Positions 50,015 to 59,231 are shown, counted from the first letter of the stretch. The stretch: DNA of 64,000 bases from Undibacterium sp049340185 (GCF_049340185.1 NZ_JBMPPC010000008.1:124001-188000); one strand, 5' to 3'. Translations and numbers: made by a program. Notes: generated by a model from the letters alone, not told the origin.

Positions 50015-51529
50015 TTATTTCGCAACCGGCATGGTGAACTCGGCACCCTTGGCGATGCTATCAGGCCAGCGCTGCATGATCGATTTGTAGCGCGTGTAAA
50101 AACGAATGCCTTCTTCGCCATACGCATGCTGATCGCCAAATAACGAGCGCTTCCAGCCGCCAAAAGAATGCCACGCCATCGGCACCGGAATCGGCACATT
50201 AATACCCACCATACCAACTTGAATCCGGCGTGAAAATTCACGCGCCATGTTGCCGTCCGAGGTGAACAGCGACACGCCGTTACCGAACTCGTGACGGTTA
50301 ATCAGCTCGACTGCGCTGGCAAAATCCGGTACCCGCACCACGCATAGCACAGGGCCAAAAATTTCTTCACGATGGATTTTCATACCCTCTTTGACATGAT
50401 CAAACAGCGTGCCGCCGAGGAAAAATCCGCCTTCGTGTCCTGGTACCGTCAGGCCGCGACCGTCAACCAACATCACGGCACCTTCGGCGATACCATCAGC
50501 AATATAGCCTTCGATTTTTGCCTTATGGATTGCGGTCACGACAGGTCCCATTTCCGCATCAGCTTCCATGCCATTCTTGACGATCAGCGCCTTCACACGC
50601 GGGACTAAAGCATCGACCAGTTTGTCCGCCACGTCACCCACCGCAACGGCGACAGAAATCGCCATGCAACGTTCGCCTGCCGAGCCGTACGCCGCGCCCA
50701 TCAAGGCGTCTACCGCCTGATCGAGGTTCGCGTCCGGCATGACGACCAGATGATTTTTGGCTCCGCCCAGCGCTTGCACCCGCTTGCCCATGCGCGTGCC
50801 TTCACTATAAATATATTCTGCAATCGGGGTCGATCCGACGAAGGAAATTGCCGACACATCAGGATGCTGCAACAAACCGTCAACCGCCAGTTTGTCACCC
50901 TGCAAAACATTAAAAACACCATCCGGCAAACCCGCTTGTCTAAGCAAATCGGCGATCAGTAAAGAGCAGGAGGGATCACGTTCTGAGGGCTTTAAAATAA
51001 AGGTATTACCGGTCGCAATCGCCAGCGGTGCCATCCACATCGGCACCATGAACGGGAAATTAAACGGCGTAATCCCGGCAGTCACGCCCAGAGGTTGACG
51101 CAGGTTGTAGTTGTCGATACCGCCGCCGATGTTGTCGGAAAATTGCGTCTTCAAGAGTTGCGGCATGCCGCAGGCAAATTCCACGATCTCGATTCCGCGA
51201 GTCACTTCCCCCATCGCATCCGACAGCACCTTGCCATGCTCTTGCGTGATCAGCGTCGCGATCTGCTTGTGATGCTGGTCCAGCAATTCTTTGAACTTGA
51301 ACATCACCCGCGCGCGTTTCAGCGGCGCTGTCTCCGCCCAAGCTGGTGCAGCAGCTTTGGCAGCCGCCACGACCGCGTTCACATCATCCGTCGTCGCCAG
51401 CACGACCTTCGCACTGACCGCCCCGGTTGCCGGGTTAAACACTTCTTGCTGACGCTCACCAGAGGACGGATGAACAACACCGTTTATAAAATGCTTGATC
51501 AAAGAGCGGGAGGAAGGGGTGGCGGACAT
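50015..51529 (-). CDS. mmsA: CoA-acylating methylmalonate/malonate-semialdehyde dehydrogenase
   Basis: Start at the ATG at 51529; 504 residues. The aldehyde dehydrogenase fold is complete, with the catalytic Cys in AYGSAGERCMAIS and the MmsA-specific features GVTAGITPFNFPFMVPMWM, FVGSTPIAEYIYSEGTRMGKRVQALGGAKNHLVVMPDA, and GKVLSDAMGEVTRGIEIVEFACGMP. It converts methylmalonate semialdehyde to propionyl-CoA, or malonate semialdehyde to acetyl-CoA, with NAD and CoA. A LysR regulator is divergent from it. Followed by the nitronate monooxygenase gene. Confidence 0.95.
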   Translation of the reverse strand: MSATPSSRSLIKHFINGVVHPSSGERQQEVFNPATGAVSAKVVLATTDDVNAVVAAAKAAAPAWAETAPLKRARVMFKFKELLDQHHKQIATLITQEHGKVLSDAMGEVTRGIEIVEFACGMPQLLKTQFSDNIGGGIDNYNLRQPLGVTAGITPFNFPFMVPMWMAPLAIATGNTFILKPSERDPSCSLLIADLLRQAGLPDGVFNVLQGDKLAVDGLLQHPDVSAISFVGSTPIAEYIYSEGTRMGKRVQALGGAKNHLVVMPDANLDQAVDALMGAAYGSAGERCMAISVAVAVGDVADKLVDALVPRVKALIVKNGMEADAEMGPVVTAIHKAKIEGYIADGIAEGAVMLVDGRGLTVPGHEGGFFLGGTLFDHVKEGMKIHREEIFGPVLCVVRVPDFASAVELINRHEFGNGVSLFTSDGNMAREFSRRIQVGMVGINVPIPVPMAWHSFGGWKRSLFGDQHAYGEEGIRFYTRYKSIMQRWPDSIAKGAEFTMPVAK

Positions 51530-51867
51530 AAGCAAACCTTTTAGGTAATTTTTAAATGTTCATAGAGACTAACCCAGTGTTCAAGCCAAATCCAATGAGT
51601 TATTATCAAATCCAATATAAGCAACACTAATAATACTTACGCAAAACGACAAATTGCTTATCTCCATATCACCTTACCAATTGAAGCAGCATACTAGATG
51701 CGGCTTCTGGAAGCATTTGATGCCAGCAGGCGCATACTGCTTGCGGGTCCATTTGATATCGATATCTCACGCAACTGCTTGCTCCTGCCTTTCTCCGTGT
51801 ATCGGTGTCTCTGTGGTGAGTGGTTTTAGTTTTTGCCTAAGTCCTAACTAATAATGGAGACCGCACG
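51530..51867. promoter_or_regulatory. Divergent control region of mmsA and lysR
   Basis: About 330 bases. CAAATCCAAT occurs twice, at 51587-51596 and 51607-51616, exactly 20 bp apart, about 60-90 bases from the mmsA start. Direct repeats at two-turn spacing suit a LysR-type tetramer operator. The remaining part, towards lysR, shows no convincing signal. Confidence 0.55.
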
Positions 51868-52758
51868 ATGGATCTCGTTCAGCTCAAAGCCTTTGTCACC
51901 GTCGCCAGAGAGGGCAACCTGACGCGGGCCGCAGAACGCCTGCATGTGAGCCAGCCTGCCGTGAGCCTGCAAATCAAATCGCTGCAACAGAGTCTGGGAC
52001 TGCAATTACTGCATCGCTCAGCAGGCGGCATGACCCTGAGCAACGACGGCGCAAAACTTTTGCCCCACGCCGAAAGGGTGCTTGCGAGCATGGCCGATTT
52101 TCAACAAGCCGCCGATACCCTGCATTCAACGCTAACAGGCGAACTGGCGATCGGCACCATACTTGATCCTGAGTTCACGCGGCTAGGCGTGTTTTTAAAA
52201 CGACTGGTGGAATCCTATCCCCAGCTTTCCACTAGATTGCAACACGGCATGTCAGGCTCTGTCCTCCAGCAAATACGGGCCGGTGTGCTTGATGTTGGCT
52301 TCTATCTAGGTCAGCCGCCGGACGATGGCAAAACGCAATATCATGCACTGACATTGACTCATTTCACCTACCGGGTAGTTGCGCCTGAGGGGTGGAAAAA
52401 CCGGGTTGCCGGTAAGGATTGGGCAGCGCTGGCGCAACTGCCATGGATATGGACGCCACCCGAATCAACGCACAACCGTCTGTTGAGCAAAGTCTTTGCC
52501 GACCACCACGTGACGCCAAACAAAGTAGCGCTGGTCGATCAGGAGCCGTCGATGCTCGACCTGGTTAAATCCGGTGTCGGTCTGAGTTTGCTACGTGACG
52601 CGATTGCCATCCGCGAAGCGCACGCTCACGGACTAGTGATTGCCGATGCCGTCAGCCTGTCAACCGAACTGAGTTTTATCTGCCTGGAAAAACGCCAGAA
52701 CGAAGCAACGATTGCTGCGGTTTTTGCCTTACTTAAACTGTGCTGGGGTCTGGAATAA
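51868..52758 (+). CDS. LysR-family transcriptional regulator
   Basis: 296 residues. The N-terminal winged helix-turn-helix is LKAFVTVAREGNLTRAAERLHVSQPAVSLQIKSLQQSLG. The remaining ~210 residues form the periplasmic-binding-like effector domain (GELAIGTILDPEFTRLGVFLKRLVESYP, DVGFYLG, VALVDQEPSMLDLVKSGVGLSLLRD). It is divergent from mmsA and probably controls that cluster; the effector is unknown. Confidence 0.95.
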   Translation: MDLVQLKAFVTVAREGNLTRAAERLHVSQPAVSLQIKSLQQSLGLQLLHRSAGGMTLSNDGAKLLPHAERVLASMADFQQAADTLHSTLTGELAIGTILDPEFTRLGVFLKRLVESYPQLSTRLQHGMSGSVLQQIRAGVLDVGFYLGQPPDDGKTQYHALTLTHFTYRVVAPEGWKNRVAGKDWAALAQLPWIWTPPESTHNRLLSKVFADHHVTPNKVALVDQEPSMLDLVKSGVGLSLLRDAIAIREAHAHGLVIADAVSLSTELSFICLEKRQNEATIAAVFALLKLCWGLE

Positions 52759-52884
52759 GCACGAATAATCCGGCATAAAGCGGCTGAAGCCATGCCAACA
52801 AGGACACAGACAAGGCCTCATTTCTGCCCTATAATCCTTCACCAATTTCGCGTTCCATATGCGCGTTCTATACAAGGCTGACTG

Positions 52885-53637
52885 ATGTACTCACCGATGT
52901 GCTCAAGGATGAAACCGCAAGTAAAAGCACTGGCAGCCCTGCTGCTCAGCTTGCCCTTACTGGCACATGCAGAAAGTATACGTCTGATCATTCAGGAATT
53001 TGCACCGTTCACCTATACCGATCCGAAGACCAATGAGATTAAAGGTTTTCTGACCGACAAAGCGATGGAAATCATGAGGCGCGCTGGCGAATCCCCAAGC
53101 ATCGTCAGTACCTCACTGGCACGCGGCTACCAGGCTACGTTGAACGAAGAGAACACCTGCCTGTTCGGTTTTCGCCGGACCCCGGAGCGCGAAACCCTGT
53201 TTAAATGGGTCGGTCCGCTGACGACGGATACCTGGGTTTTGTACGCCAAAAAATCCGATACCCGCAGTTTAAAAAACTTTGAAGATGCGAAGGCTTTTAG
53301 CATCGGCTCTTATAAAAATGCGGCAACCGGTCTGGAACTCGCCAGACAAGGTTACAAGATAGAATTCGCCAGCGAAGATGATGACAATCCGCGTCTGCTG
53401 GTGAATGGCAGGATCGATTACTGGATCGTGTCCGAATTACACGGCATGCAAATGGCGCAGGAACAAGGGTTCTGGAGCGACATCAGACGCGCCATCAAGT
53501 GGCGTAATGTAGATCTGTATATGCTCTGCAATGCCAAAATGGACAAACAGCGCATCGACCGCTTTAATGAGCTGAATAAAGACATTGATCGCGAAGGCAA
53601 TATGGAAAAAATCACGCGCAACTACGGAGCCAGATAA
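52885..53637 (+). CDS. Periplasmic solute-binding-like protein (SBP_bac_3 family)
   Basis: 250 residues. Start at 52885, preceded by AAGG at good spacing; another ATG at 52909 begins the hydrophobic core directly (VKALAALLLSLPLLAHAES). The mature protein follows the type-3 binding protein pattern (IRLIIQEFAPFTYTDPKTNEIKGFLTDKAMEIMRRAGES, GFRRTPERETLFKWVGPL, YKNAATGLELARQGYKIE). No ABC transporter genes adjoin it, so it may be an orphan receptor-like protein or a component acting with a distant permease. Its stop overlaps the next start. Confidence 0.88.
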   Translation: MYSPMCSRMKPQVKALAALLLSLPLLAHAESIRLIIQEFAPFTYTDPKTNEIKGFLTDKAMEIMRRAGESPSIVSTSLARGYQATLNEENTCLFGFRRTPERETLFKWVGPLTTDTWVLYAKKSDTRSLKNFEDAKAFSIGSYKNAATGLELARQGYKIEFASEDDDNPRLLVNGRIDYWIVSELHGMQMAQEQGFWSDIRRAIKWRNVDLYMLCNAKMDKQRIDRFNELNKDIDREGNMEKITRNYGAR

Positions 53638-53903
53638 TGGCCAGCTTACGTTCAACGCGCGCCAGTGCGGCCGTCATGCGCCTGAAAGACAGAAGTAATA
53701 ATGCGCCGTATTCCATGGTCAGCACTGCCGACGGACGCTTCTATCTGGTACTCGCCAATGCCTCCGGCGACAATGACAAACTCAATGAGCCTTTAGAGCT
53801 GGATGCCTTTGTCGCCTTTGTCAACGGGGTCAGCAAGCAAGCACCGAAAAAAGCCAGCAAACTCGATATCGCTTTCGAAGCAAAACTACGCAATAAACTT
53901 TAA
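53637..53903 (+). CDS. Small hypothetical protein, 88 residues
   Basis: A small protein with no recognised family: charged helical N-terminus (SLRSTRASAAVMRLKDRSNN), a probable beta-rich middle (APYSMVSTADGRFYLVLANASGDND), and a basic C-terminus (APKKASKLDIAFEAKLRNKL). The ATG overlaps the preceding stop by one base (TAATG), so translation is coupled to the binding protein. It has no signal peptide, so it is likely cytoplasmic although its partner is exported. Confidence 0.65.
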   Translation: MASLRSTRASAAVMRLKDRSNNAPYSMVSTADGRFYLVLANASGDNDKLNEPLELDAFVAFVNGVSKQAPKKASKLDIAFEAKLRNKL

Positions 53904-53914
53904 GGAGTTGCCTC

Positions 53915-54364
53915 ATGAACCGTCGTGTCATCACTAGTCTCGTAGTCGGTATCGCCAGCCTCATCGCGCTCGCACCAGCCAGCGCACAAACTGCAGCGCC
54001 TGCCGATGCCGGTCCGAAAAAAATGGATTTGCAAAAAATCGATACCAAGGTCGGCACCGGCAAAGAAGCCGTTGCGGGCAATACTGTGACCGTGCATTAC
54101 AGCGGCTGGCTGCTTGACCCGAAAGCGGACAAACAACACGGCATGATGTTCGACAGCTCGGTCGGCGATAAACCATTCACCTTCCCGCTCGGTACCAGTC
54201 GCGTCATCAAGGGCTGGGATCAGGGCGTCGCCGGGATGAAGGTCGGCGGCAAACGCACTATCATCATTCCGCAAGATCTTGGTTATGGCGCGCGTGGCGC
54301 TGGCGGCCGGATTCCACCATATGCGAATTTGATTTTTGATATTGAATTACTTGAAGTCAAATAG
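53915..54364 (+). CDS. FKBP-type peptidyl-prolyl cis-trans isomerase, exported
   Basis: 149 residues with a signal peptide (NRRVITSLVVGIASLIALAPASAQ) and one FKBP domain: NTVTVHYSGWLLD, FPLGTSRVIKGWDQGVAGMKVGGKRTIIIP, LGYGARGAGGRIPPYANLIFDIELLEV. The active-site Tyr, Asp/Phe and Trp positions of the family are present. It would speed proline isomerisation in periplasmic proteins. It lies 11 bases after the small gene, in the same probable operon. Confidence 0.95.
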   Translation: MNRRVITSLVVGIASLIALAPASAQTAAPADAGPKKMDLQKIDTKVGTGKEAVAGNTVTVHYSGWLLDPKADKQHGMMFDSSVGDKPFTFPLGTSRVIKGWDQGVAGMKVGGKRTIIIPQDLGYGARGAGGRIPPYANLIFDIELLEVK

Positions 54365-54395
54365 TTCCATAGTCAAATAAAACGCACGGCGGCGC

Positions 54396-54911
54396 ATGCA
54401 AAAACGGGAGCTCAATTATCTGACGGCTTATCCTGCTGCAATTCAGCAGCAGGTTCAGGACCTGATCGCAAGCGAACAGCTAGCCAGTCTGCTCCGTAAA
54501 AAATACGCCTGCGCACATCAAATCCGTACCGACAAAGCGCTCTACCAATACGTACAAGATTTAAAGAGCACCCATCTGCGTAACGGCGATCAGATCAGCA
54601 AAGTTCATTTCGACAGCAAGATCAAAGTGATCCAGCATGCCCTCGGGCAGCATACGTTCATCTCCCGGGTCCAGGGTAATAAGCTTAAATCCAAACACGA
54701 GATTCGCATTGCCACCTTATTCAAACAGGTGCCGGAAGAATTTTTAAAAATGATCGTCGTGCATGAACTCGCTCATCTGAAAGAAAAAGAGCATAACAAA
54801 GCCTTCTATCAACTATGCAGCTACATGGAACCGCAGTATCACCAGTACGAACTGGATTTGCGGCTCTACCTGACACAGATCGACACCTTCGGCGGTGAGG
54901 TCTGGAGCTGA
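54396..54911 (+). CDS. YgjP-like zinc metallopeptidase-domain protein
   Basis: 171 residues. The metal motif MIVVHELAHLKEKEHNKAFYQ (HELAH plus a downstream His) is that of the YgjP/DUF45 (WLM-related) metallopeptidases. No signal peptide, so cytoplasmic. The N-terminal part (YPAAIQQQVQDLIASEQLASLLRKKYA) is helical. The family is related to SprT/Wss1-like proteases, with unknown targets in bacteria. It follows the FKBP gene by 31 bases and precedes the ABM gene by 21, so all are probably cotranscribed. Confidence 0.88.
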   Translation: MQKRELNYLTAYPAAIQQQVQDLIASEQLASLLRKKYACAHQIRTDKALYQYVQDLKSTHLRNGDQISKVHFDSKIKVIQHALGQHTFISRVQGNKLKSKHEIRIATLFKQVPEEFLKMIVVHELAHLKEKEHNKAFYQLCSYMEPQYHQYELDLRLYLTQIDTFGGEVWS

Positions 54912-54932
54912 CAACATACGAGCAAGACATCG

Positions 54933-55250
54933 ATGAGCACGATCGCCAACACACCACAACCTCCCTACTACGCCGTCATCTTCACGTCCAACCGCACAGA
55001 AGGCGACGATGGCTATAACGATATGGCTGACACCATGTTAAAACTAGCCATGCAGCAACCTGGATTTCTGGGCGTAGAATCCGCCCGTGCAGAAGTCGGG
55101 ATTACTGTCTCGTACTGGGCAGATTTGCAGGCCATCAAACAATGGAAAGCTAATGTCGACCATCTGGAGGCGCAACAATTGGGCAAAGAGAAATGGTATT
55201 CCTCGTATAAAACACGGATTAGCAAAGTGGAATTTGATTACGGGATGTGA
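54933..55250 (+). CDS. Antibiotic biosynthesis monooxygenase (ABM)-domain protein
   Basis: 105 residues of the dimeric ferredoxin-like ABM fold: YYAVIFTSNRTEGDDGYNDMADTML, then QPGFLGVESARAEVGITVSYWADLQAIKQWKANVDH. The pattern is close to E. coli YqjZ-like proteins. Likely role: heme-independent oxidation or metabolite handling; substrate unknown. Ends the cluster that begins at 52885. Confidence 0.9.
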   Translation: MSTIANTPQPPYYAVIFTSNRTEGDDGYNDMADTMLKLAMQQPGFLGVESARAEVGITVSYWADLQAIKQWKANVDHLEAQQLGKEKWYSSYKTRISKVEFDYGM

Positions 55251-55504
55251 GTCGCTGATATTGAAAATTGGTACAATCCCTGGCAGTCAGTCAAGCCGAA
55301 TCAGGCGGGTATCAGACGAGCATCAATCGCCCCTTTTTCCACATGGCGGCCTTGGTCGTCATTGCATCGCCAGCGATGCGGCGTCCTTCCGCCTTGCCAG
55401 GCCAAAAATCCATTGATGTCTACTCCACCAAGGCAACCTGACTGACTACTAGGCTTATTTTCAGCGCCGCCCACAATTTATTTTTTCGTCTCACAGGAGA
55501 AAAC

Positions 55505-56248
55505 ATGCCATTTCTTGGTATTGGTCTACATGTCTTAGTCGCGCTGTTTTTTGCTGTGCATGCGATCCGCTCGGGCCAGCAAATCTACTGGCTGCTGATT
55601 CTTTTTTCTTTCCCGCTGCTTGGCAGTATCGTGTATTTTTTCGCCATTTATATGCCGAATTCGAGGCTGGAATTCGGTGCAAAAAAAGTCGTTGCCGCAG
55701 CGGCAAAAACGCTGGATCCGACACGTGAATTGCGCGAAGCCCGTACCGCTTTTGAGTACACACCCACCGCACAAAATCAGATGCGACTGGCCTTGGCTTT
55801 ACTAGAAACAGGCAACGCAGAAGAAGCCGCAAGTAACTACGAGGCCTGCCTCAAAGGTCCTTTCGCTGCCGACCCGGAAATCAAATTTTGCGCCGCCCGC
55901 GCGCTGACCGAGAGTGGCCGTTACGCCACGGCGATCAGCCATCTGCAAGAGATCCGCAACAAAGACGCCGGTTTCCGCGCCGCTCAGGTCAGCTTGCTAC
56001 TCGCACGGGCATTTGCCGGAGCCGAGCGGCATGCCGATGCCAAAACAGAGTTCGAATCAGCAATGCATCACTTTGGCGGCTTTGAAGTCGCTGCCGAATA
56101 CGCCATCTGGGCATATGGCAACGGTGATACGGCGATTGCCAGCAAGTTACAGTCAGAAATCGATCAGCTCATGAAACGCTGGAACAGTCATACCAAGGAT
56201 ATCAATCGGGCTTTGCTTCGTCGTCTGAATGCTGCGAAAGGGCAATAA
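55505..56248 (+). CDS. Membrane-anchored TPR-like protein
   Basis: 247 residues. Two N-terminal hydrophobic helices (LGIGLHVLVALFFAVHAI and YWLLILFSFPLLGSIVYFF) resemble the PLDc_N-type membrane module; residues ~75-210 form TPR-like helical pairs (NQMRLALALLETGNAEEAASNYEACL, KFCAARALTESGRYATAISHLQEI, LLLARAFAGAERHADAKTEFESAM). The TPR part should face the cytoplasm. A clear ribosome site (AGGAGAAA) precedes the ATG. Function unknown, probably scaffolding. Confidence 0.82.
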   Translation: MPFLGIGLHVLVALFFAVHAIRSGQQIYWLLILFSFPLLGSIVYFFAIYMPNSRLEFGAKKVVAAAAKTLDPTRELREARTAFEYTPTAQNQMRLALALLETGNAEEAASNYEACLKGPFAADPEIKFCAARALTESGRYATAISHLQEIRNKDAGFRAAQVSLLLARAFAGAERHADAKTEFESAMHHFGGFEVAAEYAIWAYGNGDTAIASKLQSEIDQLMKRWNSHTKDINRALLRRLNAAKGQ

Positions 56249-56415
56249 GCTGACGTCGCCTCATATGACTCCTATCGACTTATATCACCGCACGACAAGA
56301 GAAAAATTGACGTCTCGTTTGAGAACGTCATCAGCGCTTGTGCGGTAAGTGCTGTACCCGCCTAAAAAGCTCCATCCGTCATTGCTCTGACGCGCGCTTG
56401 CGGGTCTGGCACTAT

Positions 56416-56676
56416 CTACCGCTGCTTTTGCCAGATGATTTCGTTTGAATAAATCGCGTAAAAAAAAGCGCAGATCGCGGCCACGGTGATAATTGTTCCG
56501 GCAAAAAACCAGAAGCTCAATCCGGTTGGGAAAATCGCCTGATACCAGCCGATGATACTCATCGCCATCATCCCGCCGTAAGAGAAATTCAGCAGGCGCT
56601 GTTTTTTCTGCAACACACCGACAGCCAGGCAGCCAAGTACCATCACAGACAAGGTAAAACTGATCGCTTCTAACAT
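56416..56676 (-). CDS. Small three-helix membrane protein
   Basis: 86 residues with three hydrophobic helices (AISFTLSVMVLGCLAVGVL, FSYGGMMAMSIIGWYQAIF, FWFFAGTIITVAAICAFFY) and short polar ends. No family recognised. Convergent with the TPR gene and divergent from glpK. A ribosome site (GGGGGACATC) is near the ATG. Confidence 0.65.
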   Translation of the reverse strand: MLEAISFTLSVMVLGCLAVGVLQKKQRLLNFSYGGMMAMSIIGWYQAIFPTGLSFWFFAGTIITVAAICAFFYAIYSNEIIWQKQR

Positions 56677-56992
56677 GATGTCCCCCTTTCTTTTCTGTTC
56701 GTTATAAATTCACTAAACCGGCATGTGGCAACACCTTTACAGTGTCAGCGGCAACTATATCAATCCGCATCACGTCAGTCGGGCTTGTCATTTTAATCAA
56801 GTTTGTTAAAACTCTTGATAATTTACTATAACAAACTTGGTTATTATTACTAGCTTTTTTATTATGATTTGTGTTGTTATCCACGAACAATCGATTCTGC
56901 GGTGCAGCATGTAAAGTGTCTCGCACGATTTACACTTACTTCTTACACTTACTGGTTGAATGCAAAAACCATCAACTCCACAGACACTGACC
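56677..56992. promoter_or_regulatory. Divergent region upstream of glpK with an 11-bp inverted repeat
   Basis: CAAGTTTGTTA (56798-56808) and TAACAAACTTG (56829-56839) form a perfect 11-bp inverted repeat with a 20-bp spacer, within a very AT-rich segment. This looks like an operator for a dimeric or tetrameric regulator. A one-mismatch DnaA box (TTATCCACG, 56877-56885) also lies here. Confidence 0.6.
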
Positions 56993-58462
56993 ATGACCTA
57001 TCTGCTCGCTCTCGACCAAGGCACATCTAGCTCTCGTAGTATTTTGTTTGACCGTGCCGGGGCGATCGTGGCGACCGCGCAGCAAGAGTTCCGGCAACTG
57101 TTTCCGCAACCGGGTTGGGTCGAGCATGATGCGATGGAAATCTGGCAGAGCCAATTGGCGACCTGCAAGGAGGTGCTTCATAAAAGTGGTATCGCCGCCA
57201 GTGAGATTGCAGCCCTCGGCATCACCAACCAGCGCGAAACCAGTATCTTGTGGAACCGCAAGACCGGCATGCCGGTAGCGAATGCGATTGTCTGGCAAGA
57301 CCGCCGCACTGCCGCGTATTGTGATGAGCTCCGCAGTCAGGGTTGGGCAGAACGCATACAGCAAAAAACCGGACTGATTCTGGATCCGTATTTTTCCGCC
57401 AGCAAAATCAAATGGCTGCTTGATCACGTCCCCGATGCACGCCAGCAAGCCGAGCGTGGTGAACTGGCGTTCGGTACCGTTGATACCTGGCTGGCCTGGC
57501 AACTCAGCGAGGGCCAGTTGCATGTCAGCGACGTCAGCAATGCTGCGCGGACGATGCTCTGGAATATCCATGAGGGTCGATGGGATGACGAGCTACTCCG
57601 TTGTTTTGATATACCGCGCGCGATTTTGCCTGAGGTCTATGCATCGAGTCATCGCTTCGGCAATGCGACAATTTTTGACCAGCCGGTTCCGATTGCCGGC
57701 ATCGCTGGCGATCAGCAATCCGCTTTGTTCGGGCAAGCCTGCTTTCAATCCGGCATGGCAAAAAATACCTATGGTACGGGCTGCTTTATGTTGCTGCACA
57801 CCGGCAGCGTCTGCGCGACTTCGCATAATGGCCTTATCAGTACCTCGGCCTGTCAGACTGGCGAGCAGCACCAATATGCACTTGAAGGCAGCGTATTTAT
57901 CGGTGGCGCTGTGGTGCAGTGGCTGCGCGACGGATTAAAAGCGATACAGCATTCACCGGACGTGGAGGATCTGGCGACGACCGTGCCGGATTCGGGTGGC
58001 GTGGTGTTTGTACCGTCGTTTACGGGGCTAGGTGCGCCGTATTGGGTACCCTCCGCAAAAGGCGCGATCCTCGGTCTGACGCGTGGTACCACGGTGGCAC
58101 ATATTGCCCGCGCCGCACTGGAGTCAATCGCGTTTCAAAGCACCGCATTGTTGCAGGCCATGACTAGGGATGCCGTCGCGCCGATCACCGAATTACGGGT
58201 TGACGGCGGTGCCGCAGCGAATAATCTGCTATTGCAATTTCAGGCGAACTTATTAGGTATTCCGGTGATACGACCCAAGGTCACCGAGACCACCGCACTG
58301 GGCGCGGCGTATCTTGCCGGTCTGGGTGTCGGTATCTACGATAGCGTGGAAGAATGCGCGGCACAGTGGCAAATGGAACGGACTTTTTTACCTGCCATGA
58401 GCCGCGATCAGGCCAGTGAGTTGATGCAGCAATGGGATGTCGCGGTGGGTCGTGTACGCTAA
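56993..58462 (+). CDS. glpK: Glycerol kinase
   Basis: Start at the ATG at 56993 (MTYLLALDQGTSSSRS), 489 residues, the typical length; an upstream ATG at 56960 adds 11 residues. ATPase-fold motifs LLALDQGTSSSRSILFD, QDRRTAAYCDEL, AGIAGDQQSALFGQACF, SFTGLGAPYWVPSAKGAILGLTRGT and ELRVDGGAAANNLLLQFQANLLG are complete. It makes glycerol 3-phosphate for lipid synthesis or catabolism. No glpF or glpD is next to it. Confidence 0.96.
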   Translation: MTYLLALDQGTSSSRSILFDRAGAIVATAQQEFRQLFPQPGWVEHDAMEIWQSQLATCKEVLHKSGIAASEIAALGITNQRETSILWNRKTGMPVANAIVWQDRRTAAYCDELRSQGWAERIQQKTGLILDPYFSASKIKWLLDHVPDARQQAERGELAFGTVDTWLAWQLSEGQLHVSDVSNAARTMLWNIHEGRWDDELLRCFDIPRAILPEVYASSHRFGNATIFDQPVPIAGIAGDQQSALFGQACFQSGMAKNTYGTGCFMLLHTGSVCATSHNGLISTSACQTGEQHQYALEGSVFIGGAVVQWLRDGLKAIQHSPDVEDLATTVPDSGGVVFVPSFTGLGAPYWVPSAKGAILGLTRGTTVAHIARAALESIAFQSTALLQAMTRDAVAPITELRVDGGAAANNLLLQFQANLLGIPVIRPKVTETTALGAAYLAGLGVGIYDSVEECAAQWQMERTFLPAMSRDQASELMQQWDVAVGRVR

Positions 58463-58541
58463 GTGAGCGTTAATCTTGATTCAATAAGACATGATAAAAG
58501 ACCGCACTAACAAAGAACTCTTGATGCGGCACCAATGCTGA

Positions 58542-59231
58542 TTACCCCAAAGATTCCAGTGCACCATTGACTGCCTTCACACGATCGCCAACGCGCCAGC
58601 CGTTTTGCGGATAAGTACGCAGGCTGCCGTCATCCATGCGGACTTTGACTTGATAAACCGTGTTCGTGCCGGATCTTTTTTCTACTTCATTACCTGCATA
58701 ACCGCCGCCGACAGCACCGGCAACCGTAGCCAGTGTACGGCCGTTGCCGTTACCCACCTGATGACCCAGAATACCGCCTAAGACCGCACCCGCTGCGACA
58801 CCGATACCGCTAGGTTTGGCTTGTTGCTGAACAGTGTGGATTGCTTCTACACGTCCGCAATTCGCGCAAATCGTTTTATTCGTTACGCTGTCGTTGGAGG
58901 TATCAGACGCAAGCTGATTATTAGCGGCGGACTGATGTGACGCGCCTGAATGGCGACGCGGTGCATCAACCGGATACGGTGAGCGGTCAACCACAGGAGC
59001 ATGCATATTGTCGCCAGGGACGGTACCATTTTGCGCCGTATTTTGCGTCATATTATCTGGCTGTGACAGACTATTACCAGAAGCCATCGGATCTTGAGGA
59101 TTGCCATGCCCTTGCGAGCTGGGGATCACCCCTGTAATTGCGGCGACACCGACCAGGGACAGCAAGGTAACAGATACCGCCGCCGCTGCCAGCAAAGGGT
59201 GGATACGACGTGGAGATGGTGTGTTTTCCAT
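58542..59231 (-). CDS. Glycine-zipper 2TM-domain (17 kDa antigen-like) protein
   Basis: Start at the ATG at 59231, giving 229 residues. It has one N-terminal transmembrane helix (LLAAAAVSVTLLSLVGVAAITGVI), an Asn/Gln/Ser-rich linker, then the glycine zipper IGVAAGAVLGGILGHQVGNGNGRTLATVAGAVGGGYAGNEVEKRS and a C-terminal beta domain (YQVKVRMDDGSLRTYPQNG). Cys in ICANCGRVEAI are near the zipper. Glycine-zipper 2TM proteins are envelope proteins; role uncertain. Convergent with glpK. Confidence 0.9.
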   Translation of the reverse strand: MENTPSPRRIHPLLAAAAVSVTLLSLVGVAAITGVIPSSQGHGNPQDPMASGNSLSQPDNMTQNTAQNGTVPGDNMHAPVVDRSPYPVDAPRRHSGASHQSAANNQLASDTSNDSVTNKTICANCGRVEAIHTVQQQAKPSGIGVAAGAVLGGILGHQVGNGNGRTLATVAGAVGGGYAGNEVEKRSGTNTVYQVKVRMDDGSLRTYPQNGWRVGDRVKAVNGALESLG

